Positions 24,178-31,992 of a DNA stretch of 47,726 nucleotides are shown here, in pieces. Position 1 is the stretch's first letter. Every line of letters begins with the position of its first letter. This stretch comes from Acrocarpospora macrocephala. Its GTDB lineage: Bacteria; Actinomycetota; Actinomycetes; Streptosporangiales; Streptosporangiaceae. The notes under the pieces are model-generated. The model ran no database searches. It saw only the letters and a list, made by a program, of their open reading frames with translations, and was not told the DNA's origin. The DNA is taken from assembly GCF_009687865.1 (NCBI RefSeq), contig NZ_BLAE01000061.1, positions 21,436 to 69,161 on the forward strand. Direction: 5' to 3'. The translations under genes were made by a program, and so were the position numbers.

Positions 24178-25008
24178 GTGGATCAAAGCGTGCCCACCTA
24201 TGGATTGTCGGAGACAGATCCTGACCCCACACTGGGTGGGGTGAACGCCCGAGCCGCGCTTTTCGATCTCTACGGGGACCACCTGCGCACGCGGGGCGGG
24301 CGCGCCTCGGTGGCGGCCCTCGTCCGGCTGCTCGCGCCGCTGGAGGTCGCCGCCCCCGCAGTACGCACCGCCATCTCTCGCATGGTGCGACAGGGCTGGC
24401 TGGACCCGGTACGGCTGCCCCAGGGCCCCGGCTACGGGCTCACCCCCAAGTGCGCCAGACGCCTCGACCAGACCGCCGCGCGGATCTACCGGGGCGCCAC
24501 GGTCACCTGGCCGGGCCGCTGGCACTTGCTTGTGCTGGAGCCAATCCGGGACCGGCCACGCCGCGAGCGGCTCAGAGCCGATCTTTCGTTCCTGGGCTAC
24601 GCTCCCCTTTCGGAAACGACCTGGATCGGTCCTAGACCATCGCCCGAACTCGACGCACTGGGGGTAACGGCCGACCGATTCGAGGCCGTGCTGGAAGGGG
24701 ATCCGCGCGATCTGGTGGCCAGGGCGTGGGACCTGGAGGGCATCGGGCGGTCATACGAGGAGTGGCTGGCCGGGGCGATGACCTTGGTCGCCTCGCTGCC
24801 GGACGACGCCCCCGACGACCGGGTGTTCGCGACCCGCAGCCGGCTCGTGCACACCTGGCGGAACTTCCTGTTCCGCGACCCGGGGCTGCCGCCCGCGCTG
24901 CTGCCGCCGGGGTGGCCGGGCGAGAAGGCACGGACTTACTTCGAGCAGGAGGCGGCCAGGCTGCACCCGCGGGCCGCCGCGTTCGTGGACCGCAACCTCG
25001 GTCACTGA
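24178..25008 (+). CDS. PaaX-family transcriptional regulator
   Basis: This regulator has up to 276 residues. The N-terminal winged helix includes ARAALFDLYGDHLRTRGGR and AVRTAISRMVRQGWLDPVRL. The PaaX central and C-terminal domains follow, with WTWPGRWHLLVLEP-like text and FLFRDPGLPPALLPPGWPGE. PaaX controls phenylacetate catabolism in other bacteria by sensing phenylacetyl-CoA. No paa genes are present, so the target here is unknown. Start options are GTG 24178, 24190 or 24241. The last matches the family N-terminus best, and the longest is annotated. The 3' end overlaps the convergent tag gene by seven bases. Confidence 0.85.
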   Translation: MDQSVPTYGLSETDPDPTLGGVNARAALFDLYGDHLRTRGGRASVAALVRLLAPLEVAAPAVRTAISRMVRQGWLDPVRLPQGPGYGLTPKCARRLDQTAARIYRGATVTWPGRWHLLVLEPIRDRPRRERLRADLSFLGYAPLSETTWIGPRPSPELDALGVTADRFEAVLEGDPRDLVARAWDLEGIGRSYEEWLAGAMTLVASLPDDAPDDRVFATRSRLVHTWRNFLFRDPGLPPALLPPGWPGEKARTYFEQEAARLHPRAAAFVDRNLGH

Positions 25009-25550
25009 CCGGGTCGCCTCGCGACGCACTCGGCGAGGTGGTCGTTGACCAGGCCGATGGCCTGCATCAGCGCGTACGCGGTGGTGGGCCCGACGAAGCG
25101 GAAACCGCGCTTCTTGAGGTCCTTGGCGAGGGCGGTGGAGCCGGGGGTGGTGGCCGGGATGTCGGCCATGGTCTGCGGGATCGGCGCGTCCGGGTCGGCA
25201 TATTTCCAGACCAGGGCGGAAATGCCGTCGGCCAGCTCCTGGGCGGCCCGGGCGTTGGCCACGGCGGCTTCGATCTTGGCGCGGTTGCGGACGATGCCGG
25301 GGTCGGCCATCAGGCGGGCCACGTCGCCCTCCCCGTACGCGGCGACCTTCGCGATCGCGAAGCCGTCGAAGGCCGCCCGGAAGTTCTCCCGCTTCCGCAG
25401 GATCGTGATCCAGGCCAGCCCCGACTGGAACGCCTCCAGCGTGACCCGCTCGTAGACGCCGTCGTCATCGCGGACCGGACGGCCCCACTCCTCGTCGTGA
25501 TAGGCCAGGTAGAGCGGATCAGAGGTAGCCCAGGCGCACCTGACTACCAC
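25002..25550 (-). CDS. tag: DNA-3-methyladenine glycosylase I
   Basis: This 182-residue base-excision repair glycosylase removes 3-methyladenine. Zinc ligands of the Tag family are present: the Cys in RCAWATSD and His in LAYHDEEWG near the start, and the His and Cys in NDHLAECVAR at the end. The substrate pocket text includes LEAFQSGLAWITILRKRENF and GFRFVGPTTAYALMQAIGLV. A GGAGGAGGC stretch precedes the GTG. The start overlaps the DivIVA-like gene by seven bases, so the two are co-translated. This pairing is also found in mycobacteria (from memory). Confidence 0.95.
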   Translation of the reverse strand: MVVRCAWATSDPLYLAYHDEEWGRPVRDDDGVYERVTLEAFQSGLAWITILRKRENFRAAFDGFAIAKVAAYGEGDVARLMADPGIVRNRAKIEAAVANARAAQELADGISALVWKYADPDAPIPQTMADIPATTPGSTALAKDLKKRGFRFVGPTTAYALMQAIGLVNDHLAECVARRPGQ

Positions 25551-26002
25551 GCCTCCTCCACATCACCCGATTCGATCACGTCGACCCGGTCCTTCTCCCA
25601 GCCGCCCGCGCCGTTGGGCACATCCGGCTGGTGCTCGGTCCTGGGCGGCTCGGCCGGGCGCGCGAACGCCTCCTGCCGGGCCTGCAACCGCCCGGCCAGC
25701 AGCTCGGCCACCCGCTGCTCCAGCACGGCGATCCGGGTGTCACGCTCGCTCAGCGCGGTGGCGGCCCGCTGCAGGGTCTCGTCCACGGTCTGGGTGTGGT
25801 AGCCGACCAGGCCGATGGGCAGGTGCAGGGACGCGAAGTCGACCGCGTTCAGCTGCCCCGCCTCCGGCAGCTCCAGCGGCGGCACGTCCGGGGGAAACTC
25901 GGCCAGCTCACCGCCCCGGCCCAGCGAGACCAGCACCACGCATCCCAGCACGGCGAGAGCGGCGACCACGAGTACGACCAGCACATACGAATCGTGCCAC
26001 AA
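25544..26002 (-). CDS. DivIVA-domain-like membrane-anchored protein
   Basis: This 152-residue protein has one N-terminal membrane helix (about 6-28, YVLVVLVVAALAVLGCVVLV). A DivIVA-like segment follows near residues 52-80 (FASLHLPIGLVGYHTQTVDE). A short coiled coil is predicted at about 80-112, ending in a hydrophilic tail. DivIVA proteins mark curved or polar membrane and organise growth. A single-pass variant may tether partner proteins to the membrane. It shares an overlap with tag downstream and lies 20 bases after the first LOG gene. The role is inferred from family only. Confidence 0.8.
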   Translation of the reverse strand: MWHDSYVLVVLVVAALAVLGCVVLVSLGRGGELAEFPPDVPPLELPEAGQLNAVDFASLHLPIGLVGYHTQTVDETLQRAATALSERDTRIAVLEQRVAELLAGRLQARQEAFARPAEPPRTEHQPDVPNGAGGWEKDRVDVIESGDVEEAW

Positions 26003-26022
26003 CTCCCAAGGGCCGCAGGCCG

Positions 26023-26667
26023 TCAGTCCGGATCGACCAGGGGAATGTGGTGCTGTCGTTTCTCGAGCAGGTCGAACGCTTCGGGGACGCCGGTGGCCCA
26101 GGAGATGGCGTCGAACACGCCAGGGCGGGTGAAGCCCTGGTCGTACATGCCTTCGACCAGGGCTCTGAGCGGGTCGTACAGGCCCCAGGGGTCGAGGATG
26201 ACCAGCGGTTTGGCATGCAGGCCGAGAACCCGGGCTGTCCAGATCTCGAACAACTCCTCCAGGGTGCCGATGCCGCCGGGGAGCACCAGGAAGGCGTCAG
26301 AGCGGGCGTCCATCTCGCCCTTGCGCTCGCGCATGCCCGAGGTGATCACGAGCTCGTCCGAGTCGGTGTCGGCGATCTCGATGTCCACCAAGACCTGCGG
26401 GATAACCCCGACAGTCCTGGCCCCGCCGGCCCGCGCGGCGCGCGCCACCTCGCCCATGCAGGAGACGATGGCACCCCCGCTGACCAGGGTGTGGCCACGC
26501 CGAGCCAGCTCGCCGCCCACCTCCCGGGCCAGCTTCAGGAACTTGGGGGCGATCCGCTGACTGGAGGAACAGAACACACAGACGTTGCGATCCTCACTGA
26601 CCCCGGAGGGCCGATGCCGGTCGGATCTCCGGCCGACGCCCTGATTGCCGGCCTGGTTGCGATCCAC
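26023..26667 (-). CDS. LOG-family nucleotide phosphoribohydrolase (paralog 1)
   Basis: This 214-residue Rossmann-like protein of the LOG family releases a base from a nucleoside 5'-monophosphate. It shows the nucleotide-binding CVFCSSSQRIAP and the active-site PGGIGTLEELFE near residue 150. The usual GGGxxGLMG loop is changed to SGGAIVSCMG. The GTG start at 26667 lies six bases after a TAGAGT box that overlaps the stop of the upstream paralog, so it has its own promoter. In mycobacteria the Rv1205 homolog makes cytokinins whose breakdown product is toxic when the proteasome fails (established there, not shown here). Confidence 0.9.
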   Translation of the reverse strand: MDRNQAGNQGVGRRSDRHRPSGVSEDRNVCVFCSSSQRIAPKFLKLAREVGGELARRGHTLVSGGAIVSCMGEVARAARAGGARTVGVIPQVLVDIEIADTDSDELVITSGMRERKGEMDARSDAFLVLPGGIGTLEELFEIWTARVLGLHAKPLVILDPWGLYDPLRALVEGMYDQGFTRPGVFDAISWATGVPEAFDLLEKRQHHIPLVDPD

Positions 26668-26673
26668 GCGCCC

Positions 26674-26679
26674 ACTCTA
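26674..26679 (-). promoter_or_regulatory. -10 box (TAGAGT) of LOG paralog 1
   Basis: TAGAGT ends six bases before the GTG and overlaps the stop codon of LOG paralog 2. Confidence 0.45.
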
Positions 26680-27471
26680 TTCGGCGTCCGCGACCACCTG
26701 TCCAACCGATTTCCGCTCGCGAGACTCGGTCTCGCCGCGTTCCTGGTCGGCCCCGACGATGATCTGCACGGCCTCGGCCACGTCGTCCACGCACCTGATC
26801 AGGTCGACGTCGGGCGGCGAGATCTTGCCGTCGGCCAGCAGCGTGCCCTTGATCCAGTCGATCATCGGCCCCCAGAACCGGGTGCCCATCAGGACCACGG
26901 GGAAGGAGGTGACCTTGCGGGTCTGCACCAGGGTGAGCGCCTCGAACAGCTCGTCCAGGGTGCCGAAGCCGCCCGGCAGGGTGATGAAGCCGGAGGAGTA
27001 CTTCACGAACATGGTCTTGCGGACGAAGAAGTAGCGGAACTCGACGCCGAGGTCCACGAACTCGTTCATGCGCTGCTCGTGCGGGAGCTCGATGCCGAGG
27101 CCGACCGAGATGCCGCCCGCCTCCAGGGCGCCCCGGTTGGCGGCCTCCATGCAGCCGGGGCCGCCGCCGGTGATGACCGCGTAGCCCTCCTCGGCGAGCG
27201 CGCGGCCGAGCCGCACGCCCATCTCGTACTCGGGCGCGTCCGGTTTGGTACGGGCTGAGCCGAAGACGGTGACCGCGGGCGGCAGTTCGGCGAGGGCCCC
27301 GAAGCCTTCGACGAACTCGGCCTGGATGCGGAGCACCCGCCACGGGTCCATGTGCACCCAGTCGGCGGGGCCACGGCGGTCGAGGAGGCGCTGGTCGTGG
27401 GTGGATTGGGACACCATGCTGCCGCGCAGGAGGGCCGGCCCCTGGCGTCGTTCAGGGCGGATCGTGTTCAT
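26677..27471 (-). CDS. LOG-family TIGR00730-type Rossmann-fold protein (paralog 2)
   Basis: About 264 residues are read from ATG 27471, which follows a TACGGT box by eight bases. Longer frames upstream cross a terminator and are rejected. The LOG signature is intact: ITGGGPGCMEAANRGALEAG near residue 98 and LPGGFGTLDELFEALTLVQT near residue 165. A 70-residue N-terminal extension with VHMDPWRVLRIQAEFVEGF and an acidic tail distinguish it from paralog 1. The product of the reaction (free base plus ribose 5-phosphate) is inferred from the family. Having two adjacent paralogs suggests different nucleotide preferences. Confidence 0.9.
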   Translation of the reverse strand: MNTIRPERRQGPALLRGSMVSQSTHDQRLLDRRGPADWVHMDPWRVLRIQAEFVEGFGALAELPPAVTVFGSARTKPDAPEYEMGVRLGRALAEEGYAVITGGGPGCMEAANRGALEAGGISVGLGIELPHEQRMNEFVDLGVEFRYFFVRKTMFVKYSSGFITLPGGFGTLDELFEALTLVQTRKVTSFPVVLMGTRFWGPMIDWIKGTLLADGKISPPDVDLIRCVDDVAEAVQIIVGADQERGETESRERKSVGQVVADAE

Positions 27472-27479
27472 GCCGACCC

Positions 27480-27485
27480 ACCGTA
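27480..27485 (-). promoter_or_regulatory. -10 box (TACGGT) of LOG paralog 2
   Basis: TACGGT ends eight bases before ATG 27471. Confidence 0.45.
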
Positions 27486-27581
27486 CCCGCGGCCCGGAAA
27501 GAATCTTGAAATTCTTCGGAAACGAGCGGAACCGGTTTTCGCGGAGGCCGCGTCTAAGAGTCGAGGGTGCTGCTCGGGACT

Positions 27582-27627
27582 GAAAGTGGCTTTCCCCGCC
27601 AAATGGCCGGCGAGGAAAGCCACTTTC
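27582..27627 (-). terminator. Long hairpin terminator after dapE
   Basis: A perfect 14-bp stem GAAAGTGGCTTTCC/GGAAAGCCACTTTC, with an 18-base loop that can pair further (CCGCC/GGCGG-like), lies 20 bases after the dapE stop. It has no clear T-run. Confidence 0.8.
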
Positions 27628-27647
27628 TCCGTTCCGGGGGTGTTTCC

Positions 27648-28694
27648 TCAGGTCAGCCAGCTGGTCATTACGCGCTCGGCTTCGACGATCTTGGCAAGTT
27701 CGACGTACTCGTCCCGTTTGTGGGCGACTTCCGGATTGCCGGGTCCGTAGTTCACGGCCGGCACGCCGAGCGCGGAGAAACGCGCCACATCCGTCCATGC
27801 CACCTTCGCCTGGGGCGTACCCCCGACAATGGCCGCGAACGCCGACGCGATCGGGTTGTCCAGGCCGGGCCGGGCACCGGGCGCGCTGTCCACGATCCGG
27901 ACCTCGAAGCCGTCGAAAACCTCGGCCAGGTACGCCTGCGCCTCCTCCTCGGTGCGGTCCGGGGCGAACCGGTAGTTCACCGTCACCACACACTCGTCGG
28001 GGATCACGTTCCCGGCATGCCCGCCGTTGATCAGGACCGCGTTCAGGCCCTCGTGGTACCGCAGGCCGTCCACCACCGGCTGGCGGGGCTCATGAGCGCG
28101 CAGCCTGCTCATGATCTCGGCCGCCTCGTGGATCGCGTTCACGCCCAGCCAGGAACGGGCGCTGTGGGCGCGCACGCCGGTGGCGATCACCTCGGCCCGG
28201 ACGGTGCCCTGGCAGCCGCCCTCGATCGCGCCGTCGGTGGGCTCCATCAGCACGGCGAAGTCGCCGCGCACCCAGTCGGGGTGGTCGCGGACCAGGCGGG
28301 CGAGGCCGTTGCGGGCCGCCTCGACCTCCTCGCAGTCGTAGAAGACCAGAGTCAGGTCGCGGTTGGGCTCGGCCAGCAGGGCCAGTTTGAGCTGGACGGC
28401 CACGCCGCTCTTCATGTCGGTGGTGCCGCAGCCCCACAGGCGGTCGCCCTCGACGCGGCTCGGCACGTTCCCGGCGATGGGGACGGTGTCCAGGTGCCCG
28501 GCCACCACCACCCGCTGAGCCAGGCCGAGGTGGGTGCGGGCCACGATGTTCGCCCCGTCCCGGTCCACGGTGAGGTGGCCGAGCCCGGCCAGCGCCCGTT
28601 CTATGGCGTCGGCGAGCGGTTTCTCCTGGCCGCTCTCGGAGGCGATGTCCACCAGTTCGGCGGTGAGCGTCCTGACGTCCTGATCCAATCGCAT
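27648..28694 (-). CDS. dapE: Succinyl-diaminopimelate desuccinylase
   Basis: This 348-residue zinc M20-family enzyme converts N-succinyl-LL-diaminopimelate to LL-diaminopimelate in the lysine and cell-wall pathway. Metal ligands are visible: His in VVAGHLDTVPIAG, Asp in WGCGTTDMKSG, Glu-Glu in VFYDCEEVEAARNG, and the last His in GNPEVAHKRDEYV. The dimerisation domain lies in the middle. The ATG at 28694 follows a TAGGCT box by eight bases, so it is likely leaderless. The same pathway's dapC is encoded 1.5 kb away on the same strand. A strong terminator follows. Confidence 0.95.
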   Translation of the reverse strand: MRLDQDVRTLTAELVDIASESGQEKPLADAIERALAGLGHLTVDRDGANIVARTHLGLAQRVVVAGHLDTVPIAGNVPSRVEGDRLWGCGTTDMKSGVAVQLKLALLAEPNRDLTLVFYDCEEVEAARNGLARLVRDHPDWVRGDFAVLMEPTDGAIEGGCQGTVRAEVIATGVRAHSARSWLGVNAIHEAAEIMSRLRAHEPRQPVVDGLRYHEGLNAVLINGGHAGNVIPDECVVTVNYRFAPDRTEEEAQAYLAEVFDGFEVRIVDSAPGARPGLDNPIASAFAAIVGGTPQAKVAWTDVARFSALGVPAVNYGPGNPEVAHKRDEYVELAKIVEAERVMTSWLT

Positions 28695-28702
28695 GGGACA
28701 CC

Positions 28703-28708
28703 AGCCTA
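28703..28708 (-). promoter_or_regulatory. -10 box (TAGGCT) of leaderless dapE
   Basis: TAGGCT ends eight bases before ATG 28694. The opposite-facing TAGGTT box of the neighbouring gene starts only 12 bases away. Confidence 0.5.
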
Positions 28709-28719
28709 GGGACTGCGGG

Positions 28720-28725
28720 TAGGTT
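28720..28725 (+). promoter_or_regulatory. -10 box (TAGGTT) of the lysozyme-like gene
   Basis: TAGGTT ends seven bases before GTG 28733. The leader is nearly the same as that of the MBL-fold gene at 16607-16625. Confidence 0.5.
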
Positions 28726-28732
28726 CTGGGGC

Positions 28733-29533
28733 GTGACAACGCGCGTCCCCAGAACAGCTCTGATCATCCTGACCATCGTCGTCGTTCTGGGCGCCGGCAT
28801 CTTCTTCGCGGTCTCCCAGCTGATCCGCCAGGCGGAACCGTACGTGCGGGGCGAGAACTGCCAGATCACCACTCCGGACGGCACGCTCGAACTCGACATC
28901 GAGCAGTCCCAGGTGGCCTCGACCATCGCCGCCGTGGCGTCCCGGCGCAAGCTCCCCGAGCGGGCCCTGGAGATCGCCTACATCACCGCCATCCAGGAGT
29001 CCAAGCTCAGCAACATCCCGTACGGCGACCGCGACTCGGTCGGCGTCTTCCAGCAGCGCCCCTCCCAGGGCTGGGGCACGGTGGAGCAGCTGATGGACCC
29101 GGTCTACGCGACCAGGAAGTTCTTCGCCGCCCTGGAGAAGGTGGAGGGCTACTTGGACATGCCGCTGCACGACGCCGCCCAGGAGGTGCAACGTTCCGCC
29201 GACGGCGGCGCGTACGCCGACCACCGGGCCATGGCGATCATCCTGGCCGGGGCGTTCAGCGGCCGGGTCCCGAAGGCGGTGCACTGCTGGTACCCGCCCG
29301 CAGAGAAGCCGGTCAAGACCACCCTCGACAAGGCCCGCACCGAGCTCACCCGCGCGCTGGGCGCCGCCGCCAGGAAGGACAGCTGGCTGGTCGCGACCTG
29401 GTACGTCACCCACGCCCAGAAGTACGGCCTCCACCAGATCAGCTACCAGGGCGTGAAATGGACCGCGGAATCCGGCTACGACGGCTGGCAGCAGGACGAG
29501 TCCGGCAAGGACGCCCCGATGGCGGTCGCCTAG
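28733..29533 (+). CDS. Membrane-anchored lysozyme/transglycosylase-like protein
   Basis: This 266-residue protein has an N-terminal membrane anchor (about 9-29, ALIILTIVVVLGAGIFFAVS). Its extracytoplasmic domain resembles goose lysozyme or lytic transglycosylase folds: EIAYITAIQESKLSNIPYG, then DSVGVFQQRPSQGWG and MDPVYATRKFFAAL. The Glu of IQESKL is the likely catalytic acid. Such proteins are widespread in actinobacteria and are often misnamed heavy-metal transporters. Cell-wall cleavage is inferred. The promoter is shared back-to-back with dapE, which supplies a wall precursor. The last four bases overlap the convergent DUF4178 gene. Confidence 0.85.
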   Translation: MTTRVPRTALIILTIVVVLGAGIFFAVSQLIRQAEPYVRGENCQITTPDGTLELDIEQSQVASTIAAVASRRKLPERALEIAYITAIQESKLSNIPYGDRDSVGVFQQRPSQGWGTVEQLMDPVYATRKFFAALEKVEGYLDMPLHDAAQEVQRSADGGAYADHRAMAIILAGAFSGRVPKAVHCWYPPAEKPVKTTLDKARTELTRALGAAARKDSWLVATWYVTHAQKYGLHQISYQGVKWTAESGYDGWQQDESGKDAPMAVA

Positions 29534-30144
29534 CCCAGCCGTTCCACTTGGATCGAACCAGGGGTCAGCGGCGAGGCGTAGGAGGCCACCCACTGCCCGC
29601 CCTGCACCCGCTGGAACGACAACAACCGCCCGTCATTGGCCCGGTAGTCGGCGAAGTCGAGCAGCCCCCGGTCGGGCAGGCCGGTCATGCCCTCGGCCCG
29701 GAACGCGACAGTGCCCCGTTCGGTCGGGAAGAACTCCACGCCCTCCATGATGAGCATGCTCTTGGCGGGCACCATGCCCTGCGCCGGGACCTGGGTCCAG
29801 AGCAGGACCTCCAGGTGAACGGCCTCTTCCCGGTCGCCGCGCTCCTGGACCGAGAGCCACTGGTAGCGGCGGGTGCCGTCGTCCAGCAGGTGCTCGGTCC
29901 ACTGCTCGCCGTGCCAGGAAAGATGCAACGCTCCCATGGCTTTGTAGCGCACACCCGCGATATGCACGGTGTCGCCCACCTTGATAGTTCGAGGGTCGAA
30001 GAACGCCGGTCCGTCGTTAGAGCCGAAGTCCAGTCCCCCGTTCGCCGGAACCACCCGCCGGTCCTGGCGGGTGGTGGCGATGAACGCGCCCAGCACGACG
30101 ATAAGCGTCGCGACGCTCAGTCCGAGCACCACCGCTGTCGTCAT
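29530..30144 (-). CDS. DUF4178 domain-containing membrane protein
   Basis: This 204-residue protein has an N-terminal membrane helix (about 4-25, AVVLGLSVATLIVVLGAFIA). One DUF4178 domain follows, with DPRTIKVGDTVHIAGVRYKA, WTEHLLDDGTRRYQWLSVQE and the late ADYRANDGRLLSFQRVQ. Family members, often near polyamine or membrane-stress genes, have no settled function. The ATG at 30144 follows a TAGGAT box by eight bases, and that box overlaps the dapC stop. The gene is therefore transcribed independently of dapC although 11 bases away. Confidence 0.85.
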   Translation of the reverse strand: MTTAVVLGLSVATLIVVLGAFIATTRQDRRVVPANGGLDFGSNDGPAFFDPRTIKVGDTVHIAGVRYKAMGALHLSWHGEQWTEHLLDDGTRRYQWLSVQERGDREEAVHLEVLLWTQVPAQGMVPAKSMLIMEGVEFFPTERGTVAFRAEGMTGLPDRGLLDFADYRANDGRLLSFQRVQGGQWVASYASPLTPGSIQVERLG

Positions 30145-30152
30145 GGCGCGCG

Positions 30153-30158
30153 ATCCTA
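30153..30158 (-). promoter_or_regulatory. -10 box (TAGGAT) of leaderless DUF4178 gene
   Basis: TAGGAT ends eight bases before ATG 30144 and overlaps the dapC stop codon. Confidence 0.45.
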
Positions 30159-31235
30159 CTGGAGCCGACGCACAACCGCATTTATCCGTTCATCTGTGGC
30201 GGTAATCGCGATGCGAATGTGTTGCTTTCCGGCCACTCCATAGAAATCTCCCGGAGCCACCAGGATCCCGGACTCCGACAGCCGCCGCACCTGCTCCCAG
30301 CAGCCGGAACCGTCGCTCGCCCACAGATAGAGACCGGCGGTGGAATGCTCGATCCGCCATCCCGCCGATACCAATGCGGTCCTGAGCGCGCTTCGGCGCG
30401 CCGCGTATCTGGCCCGCTGTTCCTCGGCGTGCGCATCGTCCTCGAGGGCGACGGTCATGGCGGCCTGGACCGGTCCCGGCATGATCATCCCGGCGTGCTT
30501 GCGGACTTCCAGCAGACGCGCCACGAGATCTGGATCACCGGTGACAAAACCGGCGCGATACCCGGCCAGATTGGATCGTTTCGACAGTGAATGCACCGCC
30601 AGCAGGCCTTCGTAGGAGCCGCCGCAGACGTCCGGGTGCAGGATCGAGACCGGCTGTTCCTCCCAGCCGAGGCCGATGTAGCACTCGTCGGAGGCGACGA
30701 TCGCGCCGCGCTCGCGGGCCCAGGCCACCACCTTGGCCAGGTGCCCGGCCGGGAGCACCCGCCCGGTCGGGTTGGACGGCGAGTTCACCCACACCAGCGG
30801 CACCCGCTCCGGCCCGAGCGCGACCAGCCCGTCGGTCGCGAACGGCTCCGCCCCCGCCAGCCGCGCCCCGACGTCATAGGTCGGGTAGGCCAGCTCGGGG
30901 AAGATCACCCGGTCGCCCGCGCGGACGTCGAGCAGGGTGGGCAGCCAGGCGACGAGTTCCTTGGTGCCGATGACGGGGAGCACATTGTCCGGGTCGACCG
31001 TGACCCCGTGCTGGCGGGCCAGCCAGCCCGCCGCCGCGGAGCGCAGGCCGGGCGTGCCGTGCGTCTGGGGGTAGCCGGGGCTGTCGGAGGCGGCGGCGAG
31101 CGCTTGCCGTACCACCTCGGGCACGGAATCCACCGGCGTGCCGATCGACAGGTCGGCGATGCCGTCCGGGTGGGCCTGGGCCACCTCCTTGTACGGCGTG
31201 AGCCGATCCCACGGAAAATCAGGCAGTTTGATCAT
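30156..31235 (-). CDS. dapC: Succinyldiaminopimelate transaminase
   Basis: This 359-residue PLP-dependent class I/II aminotransferase is assigned to the N-succinyl-LL-2-amino-6-ketopimelate step of lysine and peptidoglycan synthesis. The PLP lysine lies in VHSLSKRSNLAGYRAGF. Other conserved text is SPGYPQTHGTPGLRSAAAGW, VWVNSPSNPTGRVL and the C-terminal IRIAITATDERINAVV. A GGGGGAG site precedes ATG 31235. It follows fdxC on the same strand with a hairpin between them, the same fdxC-dapC pair as in mycobacteria. The assignment rests on this context plus family. Confidence 0.93.
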   Translation of the reverse strand: MIKLPDFPWDRLTPYKEVAQAHPDGIADLSIGTPVDSVPEVVRQALAAASDSPGYPQTHGTPGLRSAAAGWLARQHGVTVDPDNVLPVIGTKELVAWLPTLLDVRAGDRVIFPELAYPTYDVGARLAGAEPFATDGLVALGPERVPLVWVNSPSNPTGRVLPAGHLAKVVAWARERGAIVASDECYIGLGWEEQPVSILHPDVCGGSYEGLLAVHSLSKRSNLAGYRAGFVTGDPDLVARLLEVRKHAGMIMPGPVQAAMTVALEDDAHAEEQRARYAARRSALRTALVSAGWRIEHSTAGLYLWASDGSGCWEQVRRLSESGILVAPGDFYGVAGKQHIRIAITATDERINAVVRRLQ

Positions 31236-31262
31236 AGAGCTCCCCCAAACGGGCATGCTGAA

Positions 31263-31290
31263 GCCGCCCACCGAGGGACCAGTGGGCGGC
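31263..31290 (-). terminator. Hairpin between fdxC and dapC
   Basis: A perfect 9-bp stem GCCGCCCAC/GTGGGCGGC with a 10-base loop lies in the 77-bp gap. It may terminate fdxC or attenuate dapC. Confidence 0.65.
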
Positions 31291-31312
31291 CAAGGCGATA
31301 TTCAAACGTAGC

Positions 31313-31639
31313 TCAGTGGTCCTCAGCCTGCGGGGGCAGCACGGCGACGACCTCGTGGTCTCTTTCGATCTTGCCGACCTTGGAGGCGCCGCCCGGCGAC
31401 CCCAGCTCCTCGAAGAAGTCCACGTTGGCGCGGTAGAAGTCCTTCCACTGCTCGGGCAGGTCGTCCTCGTAGAAGATGGCCTCCACCGGGCAGACCGGCT
31501 CGCACGCGCCGCAGTCCACACACTCGTCAGGGTGAATGTAGAGCATGCGGTTGCCCTCGTAGATGCAGTCGACGGGGCATTCCTCGATGCACGCCTTGTC
31601 CAGGACGTCCACGCAGGGCTGCGCGATGACGTAGGTCAC
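31313..31639 (-). CDS. fdxC: Seven-iron ferredoxin FdxC
   Basis: This 108-residue low-potential electron carrier binds one 3Fe-4S and one 4Fe-4S cluster. The cysteine pattern is [20 protein letters not shown], then [20 protein letters not shown]. The acidic C-terminal extension ([19 protein letters not shown]) is typical of actinobacterial FdxC. A GGAG-type site precedes the ATG (AGAAGGAGCCTGAGGTG on the minus strand). It is upstream of dapC and divergent from a small protein that is usually the N-terminal part of a GNAT acetyltransferase in this context. Confidence 0.95.
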   Translation of the reverse strand: MTYVIAQPCVDVLDKACIEECPVDCIYEGNRMLYIHPDECVDCGACEPVCPVEAIFYEDDLPEQWKDFYRANVDFFEELGSPGGASKVGKIERDHEVVAVLPPQAEDH

Positions 31640-31737
31640 CTCAGGCTCCTTCTCTCCAGCACGACATGGGCCGCGGGTTGCTAAGGCCTAGTATTGCGTT
31701 GCCTGCCAGGTGGCTGAAACAGGAGGGGGTCAAACCT

Positions 31738-31944
31738 GTGTCCTTTCGCCTTACGGTGAGCATTTCCGCGGAAGACGTGGGTCGTAAGGTGACCGTGCGC
31801 CGCCAGGTTCCGGAGGGTTTTCGCGACGTCGTCGGCATCCTGGAGGCCTGGTCAGACGGCATGCTGGCGGTCCGCAAACGGGACGGCACGCTGGTGGAGT
31901 TTCCCGAGAACACCATGGTGGCGGCAAAGGTCGTCCCCGGCTGA
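31738..31944 (+). CDS. Small protein equal to the N-terminal domain of a GNAT protein
   Basis: This 68-residue protein starts at GTG 31738, with AGGAGGGGG at 31721. The text FRLTVSISAEDVGRKVTVRR and VGILEAWSDGMLAVRKRDGT forms an SH3-like beta barrel. In Streptomyces and relatives that I recall, this domain precedes a GNAT acetyltransferase domain in one protein at the same place beside fdxC. Here the frame stops after VAAKVVPG, where the acetyltransferase would start, and no GNAT remnant follows before the lipoprotein gene. It is either a stand-alone relative or a truncated gene at the edge of an inserted segment. Confidence 0.75.
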   Translation: MSFRLTVSISAEDVGRKVTVRRQVPEGFRDVVGILEAWSDGMLAVRKRDGTLVEFPENTMVAAKVVPG

Positions 31945-31992
31945 CGGCGTGCCTCCTCGACCGGCTGGAAAATCACGCCAAGTATTCGAATC

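Noticed and set aside
27472-27993. Extended N-terminus of LOG paralog 2
   Set aside because: It would cross the 14-bp terminator hairpin after dapE. ATG 27471 has its own promoter box.
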